Positions 38,801 through 49,097 of a DNA stretch of 64,000 nucleotides are shown here, piece by piece (the stretch's first letter is position 1; each line of letters opens with the position of its first letter). This DNA comes from Atkinsonella hypoxylon (lineage: Eukaryota; Ascomycota; Sordariomycetes; Hypocreales; Clavicipitaceae): assembly GCA_000729835.1 (NCBI GenBank), contig JFHB01000172.1, forward strand, positions 1 through 64,000, given 5' to 3'. Both the position numbers and the translations under genes were made by a program. The notes below the pieces were generated by a model. The model did no database searches, was not told the DNA's origin, and saw only the letters and a list, made by a program, of their open reading frames with translations.

Positions 38801-39900
38801 ATTGTAGTAGCTTCCTTATAATTTAATAACCTATCTAGGTTATTAGTTATATAGATATTAGAGCTAGAATTAAGAATCTAGGAGTCCCTTAGAGGATAAG
38901 GGGTATTAGAATTGCTAAAAGAAGAAGATAGATTAGTAAAGGTAGAACTAATAACTAAATTTAAGGAAGAAGAAGAAGAGGATCCCTTAGGAAGAATATC
39001 GTTGCTAATAGACAGGTTATTTCTTTTTAATGTGTATATTACCTTCTTTATAGACTTATTGTTCTTAAGTTTTTGTTAAATAGATTTAATAGTCTTCTTA
39101 TTAGGTTTCTAGTCTTTTAGTCTATTGTTGCTTACTAAGTAATAATACTTATTATACTTATAAGGCTTTCCACAGATGTATATAGGATTTAAATTCGAAT
39201 TCGAATTTAGTAGATTTAGCTGTTTTAAAGAAGAAGGAGTTTTCTAGTCCTAGAAGCTAGTAAAGGATCTATTGTTGTTAGCCTTTATTTAGCTTTTAAA
39301 AAGATCTGCGATTTAGTGGCTATTTAGTATCTTTTCCTTCTAATTAGGCTTATTAGAGATCGATTTATCTCTAATTCTATTGTGCTAATAGGTTAAAAAG
39401 GAAGGGTTAATTTGCTAAACAGCATTAAGGAAGTCTAAAGTTAGCTAAAGATTGTAGGTATCTAGAAGATTAATTTACTGTACTTCTAAGAGTACCTTCT
39501 TATAAGAAGTAATAAATTCCTTTATCTTAGTTCTAGAGAGGCTCTTTAATACAGCTTTATATTAAGAGAGTACTTCTTTTTTGTTGTTTTAAGATATTAG
39601 CTTTAATTGTTGTTAAAGAAGAAGGATCTACTTAGCGATATTATGCTTATAGCTAATAGTTTTGTAGTAGTTACTAACTGTTTTAACTATCTATTGTTAG
39701 ATGCTGTTAAGGGCCTTCTTCTAGTTGTAGTAGTCTTAGATCTTTATTCGATATTGTATATAGAGGAACTATAGAATAGAGAATTTATAGTTATTTAAAT
39801 CTTCTACTACAGTAACCTTTTTGTTAACATCCTTAGGTATTAGTTCTTATAGCTTAGTTAGTTCCTCTTTATTGTTCTCTGCTGGATCTAGGTAGTTTTA
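35840..39900 (-). pseudogene. Degenerate copia pol of element E
   Basis: Minus strand, about 36350-35880, reads KLVSSINYLSTIIRLDIALAVSRLSKHL, SKYHYKVAI, then VTTFSTEAELLALSTTAKDLI. This is the copia RT-RNase H end with its STAEAE-like catalytic motif (STEAELLAL). Upstream minus-strand sequence to about 39900 has long readable stretches interrupted by stops and should contain integrase and the rest of RT. I did not delimit them. Confidence 0.78.
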
Positions 39901-40383
39901 AACTCCTTTATTTGTTGCGTATTTTTTAATAACTAAAATCTAATAATTCTAGTCTCTTGCTGTATAAAGTTAGTATTAAGCTGTTAATCTAAGCTCTATA
40001 GTGGAATCTATAGTGTAAGTCTAGGTGTAAATCTAGTAGATTAATCGATAAAGAATCCGTAATAGAAATCCGTTTTGTAATTAGAGTTAAATTCGCTGTA
40101 GAATTTATTGTTAAAGTTAGTGTAAATTTAAGACTAAAAATTAATGTTGTACTTTACTGTTAGATTTAAAACTAATGCTAAAAGAAAATTAAGAAGTTAA
40201 TTTAAGGGAATTATTCTATTTTTAAAGATAAATTTAGAACAGAAGTTAGATTTTAAATTAGAGCAAAATCTATAGTGAAAATCAGGGCGCTTTTAGTAGC
40301 GTAACTGCTTAACTTATTGTTAAATTGTTGTAAGTGTTATCTCTTTAAAAAGGGGTTAATAACTAACTCCTTCTACTAACCCT

Positions 40384-40411
40384 CTAGGGTTAAGGTTAGA
40401 GTTAGGGTTAA
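40384..40411 (+). repeat. Telomere-like interstitial sequence in the leader of element E
   Basis: CTAGGGTTAAGGTTAGAG followed by TTAGGGTTAAT contains two exact TTAGGG/TAGGGTT-type units and degenerate ones. It is interstitial and inside a retrotransposon, so it is not a chromosome end. Confidence 0.45.
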
Positions 40412-40438
40412 TATTACGTAATTAATATTAAAGAGGTT

Positions 40439-40574
40439 GTTATTGTAGTAGATAACAGAGAAAATGTTATTGTTGTTAATAACAAGAAAAGATGTTATTA
40501 TTGTTAATAACAAGAAATTTGTTATTGTTGTTAATAACAAGAAAATTATTATTGTTGTTAATAATAGGGAAATT
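40439..40574 (+). repeat. Five tandem 27-28-bp palindromic repeats in the leader of element E
   Basis: Units start at 40439, 40466, 40494, 40521 and 40548. Each has GTTATTGTTGTTAATAAC or a variant (an inverted repeat GTTATT/AATAAC), followed by AAGAAA. They lie about 165 bp inside the 5' LTR of E, in its untranslated leader. Confidence 0.85.
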
Positions 40575-40740
40575 ATGTAGTATAGTGCAAAGCACGTAAC
40601 TATATAATAAAAAGAGTGTTATTAAAGATACTAGGTATCTATAATAATAGAATAATATAAATAGCTTTAGGGAGCTAAAGAAGATAATAGAGTTATTGAA
40701 AAGGTAAAGATGCTAAAGAAGAGCAAACTAGGCTTATAAC

Positions 40741-41242
40741 TATCAAAAGGGAGATAGAAGAGATAACAGAAGAGAGAGAAGATAAAGAAGCTTCTAGTGT
40801 GTAGAAGAGTGTGAATTACTTGCTTAATTCCTCTAACTTAGGAGGGAGAAAGCAGCCTATATATAGCTAATTCTAAGAGAGGAAGAAAGAGAAGAGAAGA
40901 AGAAAAAATAAGAAGGGAGATAGCTAAATACTTAAAAATCCTGCAGCTTGTAGAGCAAGAGAATTCTAAGAGATACTAAGTAATCCGTTGCACTGCCTCT
41001 ATAAGAGGGGCTAATATTAGTGTGTGTAAAGCCCTATAACAAAGGAAAGATAACAGACTAGATAACCCCTGTTGTATTCTATCCTAGTTTACTACACCTA
41101 CTTGTTTCCTACACTTAGTTGTTGTAACTAAGTTCCTTTGTTGTGCTACTGTTGGAGTAGTTGTGCTGGTACCAGCTGTTGGAGCTGATGTTGCATGAAG
41201 TTAGCGATGTTGGTATCGCTGGTGTTGAAGCTACTTTTAACA
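40741..41242 (-). repeat. 5' LTR of copia element E
   Basis: 502 bp. The right (outer) edge, about 41100-41242, is unmutated (GTTGGAGTAGTTGTGCTGG...) compared with the partner at 35420-35558. Confidence 0.94.
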
Positions 41243-41330
41243 CTTCTTGCTAAATCTAGCTAATCTGTAGTCAGTTGTGCTAATCTCTTTAGTTGTACTA
41301 AAGACTCCTAGTTAAGCAACCACTGATTAG

Positions 41331-41645
41331 TGTTAACAGACTAAGGGTCTAATTTATACTCCTTCGAGTCAGTCCTATAACTAATTCACTAGTGCACTAG
41401 TATTTACATCAAAGAGGTTTAAATTCGGTTATCTAGGAGTTATATCTAACTAGCAAAAGAGGCTACATTATATACCCCGTTAGATGCCTTATATGCCTTA
41501 GGCATAGTGTTGTGTTAAGGGGGAATTAAGGGGTATCGGCGACCCCGATGTAAGTGGGGACTAGTGTGCGGATGCGACCAATCAGCGGTCGTATCCACCC
41601 ATGCAGGTGCCGGAATCGCACGATGGAGTCATAACGATTCCAACA
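41331..41645 (-). repeat. 5' LTR of copia element BC
   Basis: 315 bp. The distal ~140 bp (41500-41645) are unmutated and GC-rich; the inner end is RIP-altered. Confidence 0.95.
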
Positions 41646-41650
41646 CTAAC

Positions 41651-42642
41651 AGCAGAAACGCTACTAATTTTTAATGAATATATATTAACTAAATCTAATA
41701 ACAGCACTTTAACTCTTTACTAGAAAGGTTAAAGTAAGAGGATTTAACCTATTAATACTACTAGTGTTAATATAGATTTAATAAAACAACAGTACGTTAA
41801 GCAATAAGCCTATAGTATATATATTGCTACAATCTATTAACTAGAAGCTACATTTAACCTTTCTATTGCTGTACAACAGTAAGATATTACAATTAATAAT
41901 ATTAAGTAACTAAATAAGAGGCTTTAATAGTAAATTAATAACTAAACCTATAGATTATAATATATTCTAATAGACCTTCTCTCTGCTAAATTATATATAT
42001 TTATTAATAGATTCTTTATAAATAATAAAGATTTAAGCTCCTAAATAGAATATATAATTATTCTAGGCAATAAAGAAGCTTGTAAAAAGAACGCTAAATT
42101 TATAATAAAAGGCAATATTATTATATATAGCTCTATTAAAAGCAAGAGAGTTATAAGGAGTACGCTTACATTAGAACTATACAGTATAGTGTAAGGTGTA
42201 GATATATTATATGCTATTAGCACTACATTAAATATAGTAATAAAGCAGCTATAAATACTATTAATTCTACTAGTAGTCTATATAGATTTACTCTTATTGT
42301 ATAAATATCTTATAAAGCTTAGTATAATAAAGGAAAAGAGATTAATAATTAACATTATAGCGCTACATTAATTATATAAAAGGCGTAAAATTAACGAAAT
42401 CTATTAGATTAATAGTAAAGATAATATTGCTAATTTAATAATAAAAGTAACGCTAAATAAGACTCTTAAATTCTTTATTAATAACAATAAGGCTAATATA
42501 TAAGTAGAAGGCTAAGTAAAGAGACCTATAAATTAATATAGAAGAATATTAGATTTATTATTGTTTATTCCTTTAATCTACTTTATTATTACTGTAACTA
42601 TTAAAGTTATTCTACTAGTACAATAAAAAGAGAGACTACTAG
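41651..42642 (+). pseudogene. RNase H end of copia element F
   Basis: This continues the RT frame broken at 21051 by BC. It contains KFIIKGNIIIYSSIKSKRV and ELYSIVxGVDILYAISTTLNIV, with LVVYIDLLLLYKYLIKL, the copia RNase H region. The purine tract before the 3' LTR at 42643 completes the element. Confidence 0.8.
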
Positions 42643-42957
42643 TGTTAAAATTGTTATAACTCTATTGTGCAATTCTAGCGCCTATATAGGTAGATACAAC
42701 TGCTAATTAGTTGCATCTGCACATTAGTCTCTACTTACATTAGGGTTGCTAATATCTCTTAATTCCCCCTTAGCACAACACTATACCTAAGGTATATAAG
42801 GCATCTAATAGGGTATATAATGTAGCCTCTTTTGCTAGTTAAATACAACTCCTAGATAACCGAATTTAAACCTCTTTGATGTAAATACTAGTGCACTAGT
42901 GAACTAGTCGTAGGGCCGACTCGAAGGAGTATAAATTTGACCCTTGGTCTCCCGACA
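42643..42957 (+). repeat. 3' LTR of copia element F
   Basis: 315 bp. The outer end (about 42880-42957, ...GACCCTTGGTCTCCCGACA) is unmutated; the inner start (TGTTAAAATTG) is mutated relative to 17689 (TGTTGGAATCG). Confidence 0.95.
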
Positions 42958-44077
42958 CTTATAGAGGTTGTTGTTAATAATAGTTAGAAGTCTATAATTA
43001 AAGCGCAATAGCTAGCCTTAACAGGCGCAAAAACGCCTATATTAAGTAGTTGTAGTATATATAATAAATGTTCTAGTAGAAAAAGTAGATAGATATTGTT
43101 TTTAAAGCACTTAAGTATAAAGTTATTATTAATATAACTATTGTAACTATTAAGAATAAGAAGCTAGGCCTTTAACGATTTAGTAGGTGTTATTTTAGGG
43201 ATAAAGACCTCTTTTAGCTAATATAGCCTAATTGTGTTTAATGTTTAGCTGTTAGGTAATGCTATAAAGTGCTATATACTATATTTAGCTGTATTATCTT
43301 TATTAGGGAACTACTGCTGCTATACGCTCTATCCCTTAAATATAATAAGAGAGTAAATTACTCTACTGTTTACACTAATGCACTTAATAATTAAAGTTTA
43401 ATAATATAATCTAGGGTGTTTTCTAATAATGCTCTTTATTTATAAGCTTTTAAGCACTAAGCTATTGCTTCTCTAGCTCTCTTAAATGCTTATTTTATCT
43501 ATATTATATTAGTTTATTATTTTAATTAACTTAATAATAGGTTAGTTTAAGAGAGTAAAGAAGCTCTTAATAGAATTAATAAAAGCTCTATTAATATAGT
43601 AGAAATCTATTTACTTACCTCTCTTTATTAATACTTCTAAATACCTATATAAAAAGCCTTAAACCTAGTTCTTTCTAAGAGGTTAAAAGTTACTGCCTTT
43701 AGCTAGTAGGTATAATATAATACTATAGAGCTATAAATAAGTTATAGGTATATTTAATAATACTTAAGATAAAATCTAGCTAATAAAGCTTTCTTCTTCC
43801 TTATAAAAGAGTTACTATAATTACTTAAATGTATTATTTTGCGTTTAGTAGCCTTTAAATTAGTTCTAAAGCGTTATCTTTAGTATTAACTACTACTTTA
43901 CTACTTAAGCAATTAGTAGGCCTTCTATAATAGTAAGTATTGTATCTTAAATATTATTTTCTGTATAGTTAGGCATTATAAAGCTAATAATAATAAAATT
44001 ATAATAGTAGTAGTTAAATTGCACGAAAAAACGCGGTTTAAAGATAGCTGCTTCTAGTGTTAAAGGAGGTAAATTTA

Positions 44078-44119
44078 CGGTCCGAATGTAGGTGGGTTCC
44101 GTAGGTGGGTGCCCTACGT
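44078..44119 (-). repeat. Right terminal inverted repeat of Fot1 copy 2
   Basis: The sequence ends ...GGGTGCCCTACGT and is followed by TA. It is the reverse complement of 17012-17053 apart from the innermost bases (CGGTCCG here, CGGAACG there). Confidence 0.92.
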
Positions 44120-44121
44120 TA

Positions 44122-45383
44122 TAGCGCAATTCGTAATAGTCTTACTTTATTAAAGCCGACAACCCGTAGACTTAAGTCGAACCCTGGCGAGTACACAATA
44201 CGGTGCTGAATGCTAACGCCTGCATATACACCCACTGTATGGAATGTATGTTATCAACGTATTTTCTTAGATGCTATGAGAGACATGTCCAGTGTTCTCC
44301 AGGACTTATCTTTATACTCGCCAGAGCCCTGCAGCGGAACGACGTGTTCCCTAAGTCGTAGGTTGCCTCATCGTGGATCTTGATCCTTCAGCATGGGCAC
44401 ATCCGAACCCTAGGAGTTCGAATCTAGAAGGATTCTAACATTATTTAACCTTTATTTCGACTCCATGCAAGGTGTCCATAAATTCGTAAGTCATTGGCGA
44501 GCACAAATACCAATCAACTCACGTTGTGTCTCTTTCAACGGGATGAACAGTTATTATGAACGACGTGTTTCTTTGGTGGTCATGCTTATGTTCCGATCCG
44601 TGTGAACGCGACTAAACATTCACGCGCCAAATACGGATACATGTATATATATATTGGATGCCATAACTCGAGGCTTTGTTTTGGTAAATTTCATGTCTCG
44701 GAGGTCAAATATGACTACTATGCTGGTATATGTATTTGGTCGAATGTGTTAATCATAACCTGTGCCAGTTCTGCTGATATCCAGCGTCGCAGAAATGCAT
44801 GTTATGATGTGTTGTCGAAAACGTCAAGGCGAAGCTCAAGGATTGCTCGTTGAACAGGGAAGCCAACTGTGCTCCAGCTCCCTCCCCGACTGCAAAGAAG
44901 ACATAAGGACAAGTTATGTCCAGAACTGAAATATTTGATGTCTTTAGTTGCAAATTGCAACACCTTGAACCTTGAAACATGTAGTTTGTATCTGCTTGTG
45001 CGTCACCTCTTGTCGCGCCACAGGGTAAGGCAATATGGATCAGTGGTAGATACGAAGAAGCTGGCGGGCATATCTGCAGCCGTTGCGGCCAGACCCTCGC
45101 ACCCATTGGCAGGGTGATTCCTGAGGCTCAAACGCGGAAGGGGAAATTGTTAGGGAACGGTCGGAATTTGCAGGGAAAACCGCACATCTGGACTTGATTG
45201 GGTGGCTGGGCCAGCTCCTCTCCACCAACTCCCTCACAGACTCTGCTCCCATCACTGTCCACCAGAAAATCCTCATTTGCTCTCCTGCAAAGGCAGCATC
45301 GCAACCCCAATCTCCCCTCCAGTCAATTGCACATTGCTGCAATTGCTCCTCTCCCATTTGCACCCTCACATACCTCCTTTGAT
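44122..45383. other. Intergenic region upstream of ATP1
   Basis: 1.26 kb of non-RIP DNA between Fot1 copy 2 and the ATP synthase alpha start. Two tRNA T-arm-like strings (near 44178 and 44427) do not fold into tRNAs. No gene recognised. Confidence 0.55.
45195..45201 (-). promoter_or_regulatory. CCAAT box upstream of ATP1
   Basis: CCAATCA on the minus strand, about 185 bp before the start codon. It matches the site of the HAP/CBC complex, which controls respiratory genes in fungi. Function here is inferred from sequence and position only. Confidence 0.4.
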
Positions 45384-48336
45384 ATGTTCCGGAACGCTCT
45401 CCGACAGTCCACGCGTGCCGTGGGCGCCGTCTCTGCTGCTGGCAGAGTCGCCGTGGTGAGTTCACCTCCTGTGAACGAAGCGACCGCCAATGTCATCGAG
45501 AGCCGCCTCCAGTTATCCAAAAAAATGCCCCCAGGACCTGACCATTTTGGGACTTGCAAGGCATTGGTGGCTGTGTCAGGTCGATTCGTGATGTTTGCTC
45601 GGACGTCGGCTAACTGATGTAATTTTCCCGCCCCATAGGTCCGAAATGCCGCACCCGTCGCCATCAACAGCGTCCAGGCTCGATCATACGCCGACAAGGC
45701 CTCACCAACCGAGGTCTCTTCGATTCTCGAGCAGCGCATCCGTGGTGTCCAGGAGGAGTCTGGCCTTGCCGAGACCGGTCGTGTCCTTTCCGTCGGGTAT
45801 GTGGAGCACCAAGAATTTACAACCGCAATCTCCGGAGCATTGGATATGTCACGACATTGCGAAACCGAATGAAATATTTGTCGATAGCGTTTTATTGTAT
45901 CGATTCTTCGTGGACTAGCTAACAAAACAAATCAGTGACGGTATCGCCCGTGTTCATGGCCTCGCCAATGTCCAGGCTGAAGAGCTGGTCGAGTATGTCA
46001 TTATCTCCTTTAAATGGCCAAGCCCCTGTCAGATGTATTCGCTTGTACTTTCTTCTAACAATCGTGATTAGGTTCGCCTCTGGCGTCAAGGGCATGTGCA
46101 TGAACTTGGAAGCTGGCCAGGTCGGTGTTGTGTTGTTCGGTTCTGATCGTCTCGTCAAGGAGGGTGAATCCGTCAAGCGTACCGGTGCTATTGCAAGTCC
46201 CACCATCTCGTTACACCAGAATGAAGCTAACAACCAATACTAGGTGGACGTCCCCGTCGGACCAGAAATGCTTGGCCGTGTTGTTGATGCTCTGGGTAAT
46301 CCCATTGACGGCAAGGGCCCCATCAACACCAAGGAGCGTCGTCGTGCCCAACTCAAGGCTCCCGGTATCTTACCCCGCAAGTCTGTCAACGAACCTGTCC
46401 AGACTGGCTTCAAATCTGTCGACGCCATGGTGCCCATCGGACGTGGCCAGCGTGAGTTGGTCATCGGCGATCGTCAGACTGGTAAGACAGCCGTCTGCCT
46501 CGACACCATCCTCAACCAGAAGCGATGGAACAACGGCAGTGACGAATCCAAGAAGCTGTACTGTGTCTATGTTGCCGTTGGTCAGAAGCGATCTACTGTC
46601 GCGCAGCTCGTCAAGACTCTTGAGGAGAACGATGCCATGAAATATTCTATAATTGTCGCAGCCACCGCTTCGGAAGCCGCCCCTCTGCAGTACATTGCTC
46701 CGTTTACTGGTATGTTTTACTTTTTCTTTAGCGTTTGTTTCTTTGAAGCATACAACACCAATATGAGCTTGCAAGTGGACACACATCACCTAGTTCCCTT
46801 TGTGTAGTCATGGTGCACTCCTGGTGCACTCCAGATGCCCTCGCGGCTCCGATATGACGGAAGAGGAGCATGAGGCCTGCAATGAGTATCAAGTGGAAAC
46901 AGTCAATATGCGAATGGTCATGGAAATGAAATCCTACGAGGACAGAGTCCGCCCCGACGATATTGAGGGCTATCTCGCTCGCAAGCGTAGGGACACTCGC
47001 CTGCCTGGAGCTAATCGGACATGGACACAGTAATGGCAACCGTGGCTGTTGTATCTGCTCACGCAGGAGCTTCAAGGAAGCATGAATGTCAGACCTGCAA
47101 TATTGCTCTTGAGTCCCTCACGGCTTTGAGAACGCCTCCAGTTCCAAAGCGTACCAAGCAATGTCGAGCATTCCTGCTTGTGGTGAAGCCGAAGCAGCCT
47201 CGTCTGATGCTCTGAGTTGTCGCAGACCTTTTATCAGGAACAAGGCAATAAGACCTATTACTGTGTTATCTGCGATTAGCATTCAATGTCAATGGTCAAC
47301 TCACTATGCACGTCAAGTCAATAAACATTTCAGGGAAGCGGCTGCTGCTAGCGCGTAGCGCGCCGGCCGCTCGACTATCTTAACACCTCATTCCAGACAC
47401 TCCATTTCAAGCATCATACACATTGTCCAAGCTAGCATTTGCATATCGCGGTCTTTAGCTTCATTTACTCACCACTTTTTTTTCTAGGTGCTGCCATTGC
47501 TGAGCACTTCCGAGATAACGGAAAACACTCTTTGATCATTTTCGACGATCTTTCCAAGCAAGCCGTTGCTTATCGTCAGATGTCTCTGTTGCTGCGTCGT
47601 CCTCCTGGTCGTGAGGCTTACCCTGGTGATGTTTTCTACCTGCACTCTCGCCTGCTCGAACGCGCTGCCAAACTGAACAAGGATCACGGTGGAGGTTCTA
47701 TGACTGCTCTACCTATCATCGAGACCCAGGGTGGTGATGTCTCTGCCTATATTCCTACCAACGTCATCTCCATTACCGATGGCCAGATCTTCTTGGAGTC
47801 TGAGCTCTTCTACAAGGGTATTCGTCCCGCGATCAATGTCGGTCTTTCCGTCTCTCGTGTCGGTTCCTCCGCCCAGCTTAAGGCCATGAAGCAAGTTGCT
47901 GGTTCCCTGAAGCTTTTCTTGGCCCAGTACCGTGAGGTCGCCGCTTTCGCCCAGTTCGGTTCCGATTTGGATGCTTCCACCAAGCAGACCCTTGCCCGTG
48001 GTGAGCGTGTAAGTTGCATGTCGATACTACATATGCAATGGCCCGAAGATGACTGACTCGTTTTATTTTTAGTTGACCGAGCTTCTGAAGCAGAAGCAGT
48101 ACTCTCCTATGGCCGTCAACGAGATGGTCCCTCTCATCTTCGCCGGTGTCAACGGTTACCTCGACAACGTTCCTGTCAACAAGATTCTGCAATGGGAGGC
48201 TGACTACCTTGCCCATCTCAAGTCCAACGAGGCTGACTTGCTGGCTACTATCGAGAAAGAGGGTGCTATCAGCAAGGAGACCGAAGCCAAGCTGAAGGAT
48301 GTTACCCAATCCTTCATCAAGAGCTTCCTCGGCTAA
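45384..48336 (+). CDS. atp1: Mitochondrial F1F0 ATP synthase subunit alpha
   Basis: Seven exons: 45384-45455, 45639-45796, 45936-45992, 46072-46192, 46244-46709, 47488-48008, 48073-48336; 552 residues, the usual length. The N terminus (MFRNALRQSTRAVGAVSAAGRVAV...QARSYA) is a mitochondrial presequence rich in Arg/Ala/Ser. The nucleotide-binding P-loop GDRQTGKT is at 211-218, SLIIFDDLSKQ at about 306-316, and the F1 alpha/beta signature PAINVGLSVSRVGS at 405-418, with Arg415 as the Arg that reaches the catalytic site. It forms the alpha3beta3 head that makes ATP in the matrix. Intron 4 (46193-46243) uses a GC donor (GCAAGT) with a normal acceptor. Intron 5 (46710-47487) is 778 bp, far longer than the others (51-183 bp). 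All exon phases join to an uninterrupted frame. Confidence 0.96.
46710..47487 (+). other. Unusually long intron 5 of ATP1 with a contained short ORF
   Basis: The donor is GTATGT and the acceptor follows a T-rich tract (TTTTTTTTCTAG). Inside, 46854-47033 reads MTEEEHEACNEYQVETVNMRM... (59 residues to the stop), charged and protein-like, in DNA of coding-like composition. I do not recognise it and no obvious transposon ends are visible. Confidence 0.6.
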
Positions 48337-49097
48337 ATATTTAATGCGATGTCTCCTTGAGCGATTTAGAAAAGGGCTGTTGGGGATGGCTGCTGTCTAT
48401 GCCGATATTTGTAGTTGTTTATTCCTCTCTAGATTTTTGAGAGAAAAAGCCTAAGGGTGTAGGTGTATCTGATGGAACAATTGGCAGACTGGGAGAACTG
48501 CCGATTGTATTCACATGTAAAAATAGAGCTTATTACTCGATGAACGCCCTCGATTTCTTTTGTCCTTAATTACACTAAAATTCCAACTAACTGAATTTGC
48601 AATTGTGCCAATGGTATGACGGATGATGTCGATGATGCCGATTGGTAATGGCTTAGCGACAGGGGGGAGGTTGAATACTTAATGGCATATACGGAGTACT
48701 GCACGCATGATTGTACAACCAATCAACCCACACGGCCAATTTGCAAGGCACACAGGGCCACCAACAAACTGGGTACCTAGGTAACTACCTACCTAGTACC
48801 TACCTAGCACCTATGTACTTAGTATGTAAACCGGTGTAACCATGTCGTCATAAACCACCAGACGCGAGATTCCATCACCAAGGCGCCTCTGTCACCCAAC
48901 CTAACCTACAAATCATTTAATTGACAGCCGGTCTCGGTTGTCACAATCTCATTGATTTACTGAAGGTCTGCAAATATTGTAGAACTCAGAACCCCTGACG
49001 TGGATTACAGGTAAATTTCAAAGCTGTACATGACGGAGGTCTTTGCACCTTTTCAATTCATCCATACAAGTCAATCATCCTTGCCTGCATTATTGCC
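48337..49097. other. Intergenic region with ACCTA repeats
   Basis: 761 bp holding the ATP1 3' UTR and the promoter of the hydrate dehydratase gene. It includes a TACGGAGTA motif (48690-48698), a CCAATCA box (48719-48725) and a cluster of TACCTA/GTACCTAG units at 48773-48823. Confidence 0.6.

Larger units (their letters stand above)
35057..41242 (-). mobile_element. Copia element E nested in BC
   Basis: 6186 bp, minus orientation. The LTRs are 35057-35558 (3') and 40741-41242 (5'), 502 bp each. The minus-strand ends are TGTTAAAAG...CTTTTGATA. The target duplication CTTCT is perfect (35052-35056 and 41243-41247). The tract TAGGGGGGTA on the minus strand adjoins the 3' LTR as polypurine tract. 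GTTATAAGCCTAG adjoins the 5' LTR as primer-binding site, the same core as in element H. The pol remnant is of copia type. Confidence 0.93.
21052..41645 (-). mobile_element. Copia element BC, carrying nested elements G and E
   Basis: The LTRs are 21052-21365 (3' LTR) and 41331-41645 (5' LTR), both in minus orientation and homologous to the F LTRs. The target duplication CTAAC is perfect (21047-21051 and 41646-41650); removing BC restores a continuous RT-RNase H frame in F. Internal pieces are 41330-41248, 35051-33317 and 25223-21366, interrupted by elements E and G. The reconstructed length is about 6.3 kb. Reading on the minus strand gives gag, integrase end, RT and RNase H. Confidence 0.93.
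17689..42957 (+). mobile_element. Copia element F (internally deleted), split by element BC
   Basis: The LTRs are 17689-18003 and 42643-42957, 315 bp each in direct orientation, TG...CA ends. The target duplication CTTAT is perfect (17684-17688 and 42958-42962). The internal part is 18004-21051 plus 41651-42642; between them sits element BC with its own TSD. The purine tract AAAAAGAGAGA lies just before the 3' LTR. F is the same family as BC but lacks about 1.6 kb between gag and the end of integrase; the deletion junction is near 19711-19718. Its intact length was about 4.67 kb, so it was probably already non-autonomous before RIP. Confidence 0.92.
17012..44119 (-). mobile_element. Fot1/pogo-like DNA transposon copy 2, split by nested retrotransposons
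   Basis: Both ends carry a TIR of about 40 bp that starts ACGTAGGGCACCCACC and faces outward, each flanked by TA (17010-17011 and 44120-44121), the Tc1/mariner-superfamily target. After removing element F and one CTTAT copy, the remaining pieces (17012-17688 and 42963-44119) total about 1.83 kb, normal for Fot1/Pot2. The transposase remnant is on the minus strand. About 43160-43030 reads LLILNSYNSYINNN followed by FILKCFKNNIYLLFL, resembling the DGHxSH region of pogo-type DDE transposases. The 27-kb span is therefore due to later insertions, not to a giant element. Confidence 0.88.

Noticed and set aside
40384..40411. A telomere or chromosome end.
   Set aside because: Only a few degenerate units, located inside a nested retrotransposon with unique genes further on.
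40439..40574. A CRISPR-like array.
   Set aside because: The units are adjacent without unique spacers, lie in a retrotransposon leader, and the genome is fungal.
17012..44119. A single giant 27-kb TIR transposon or Starship-like cargo element.
   Set aside because: After removing nested LTR elements with perfect target duplications, only a normal 1.83-kb Fot1-like element remains, and no cargo genes or tyrosine recombinase are seen.
44170..44440. Possible tRNA genes, from T-arm-like strings (TCGAACCCTGGC near 44179 and AGTTCGAATCT near 44426).
   Set aside because: The T-stems do not pair and no acceptor, D or anticodon arms can be placed around them.
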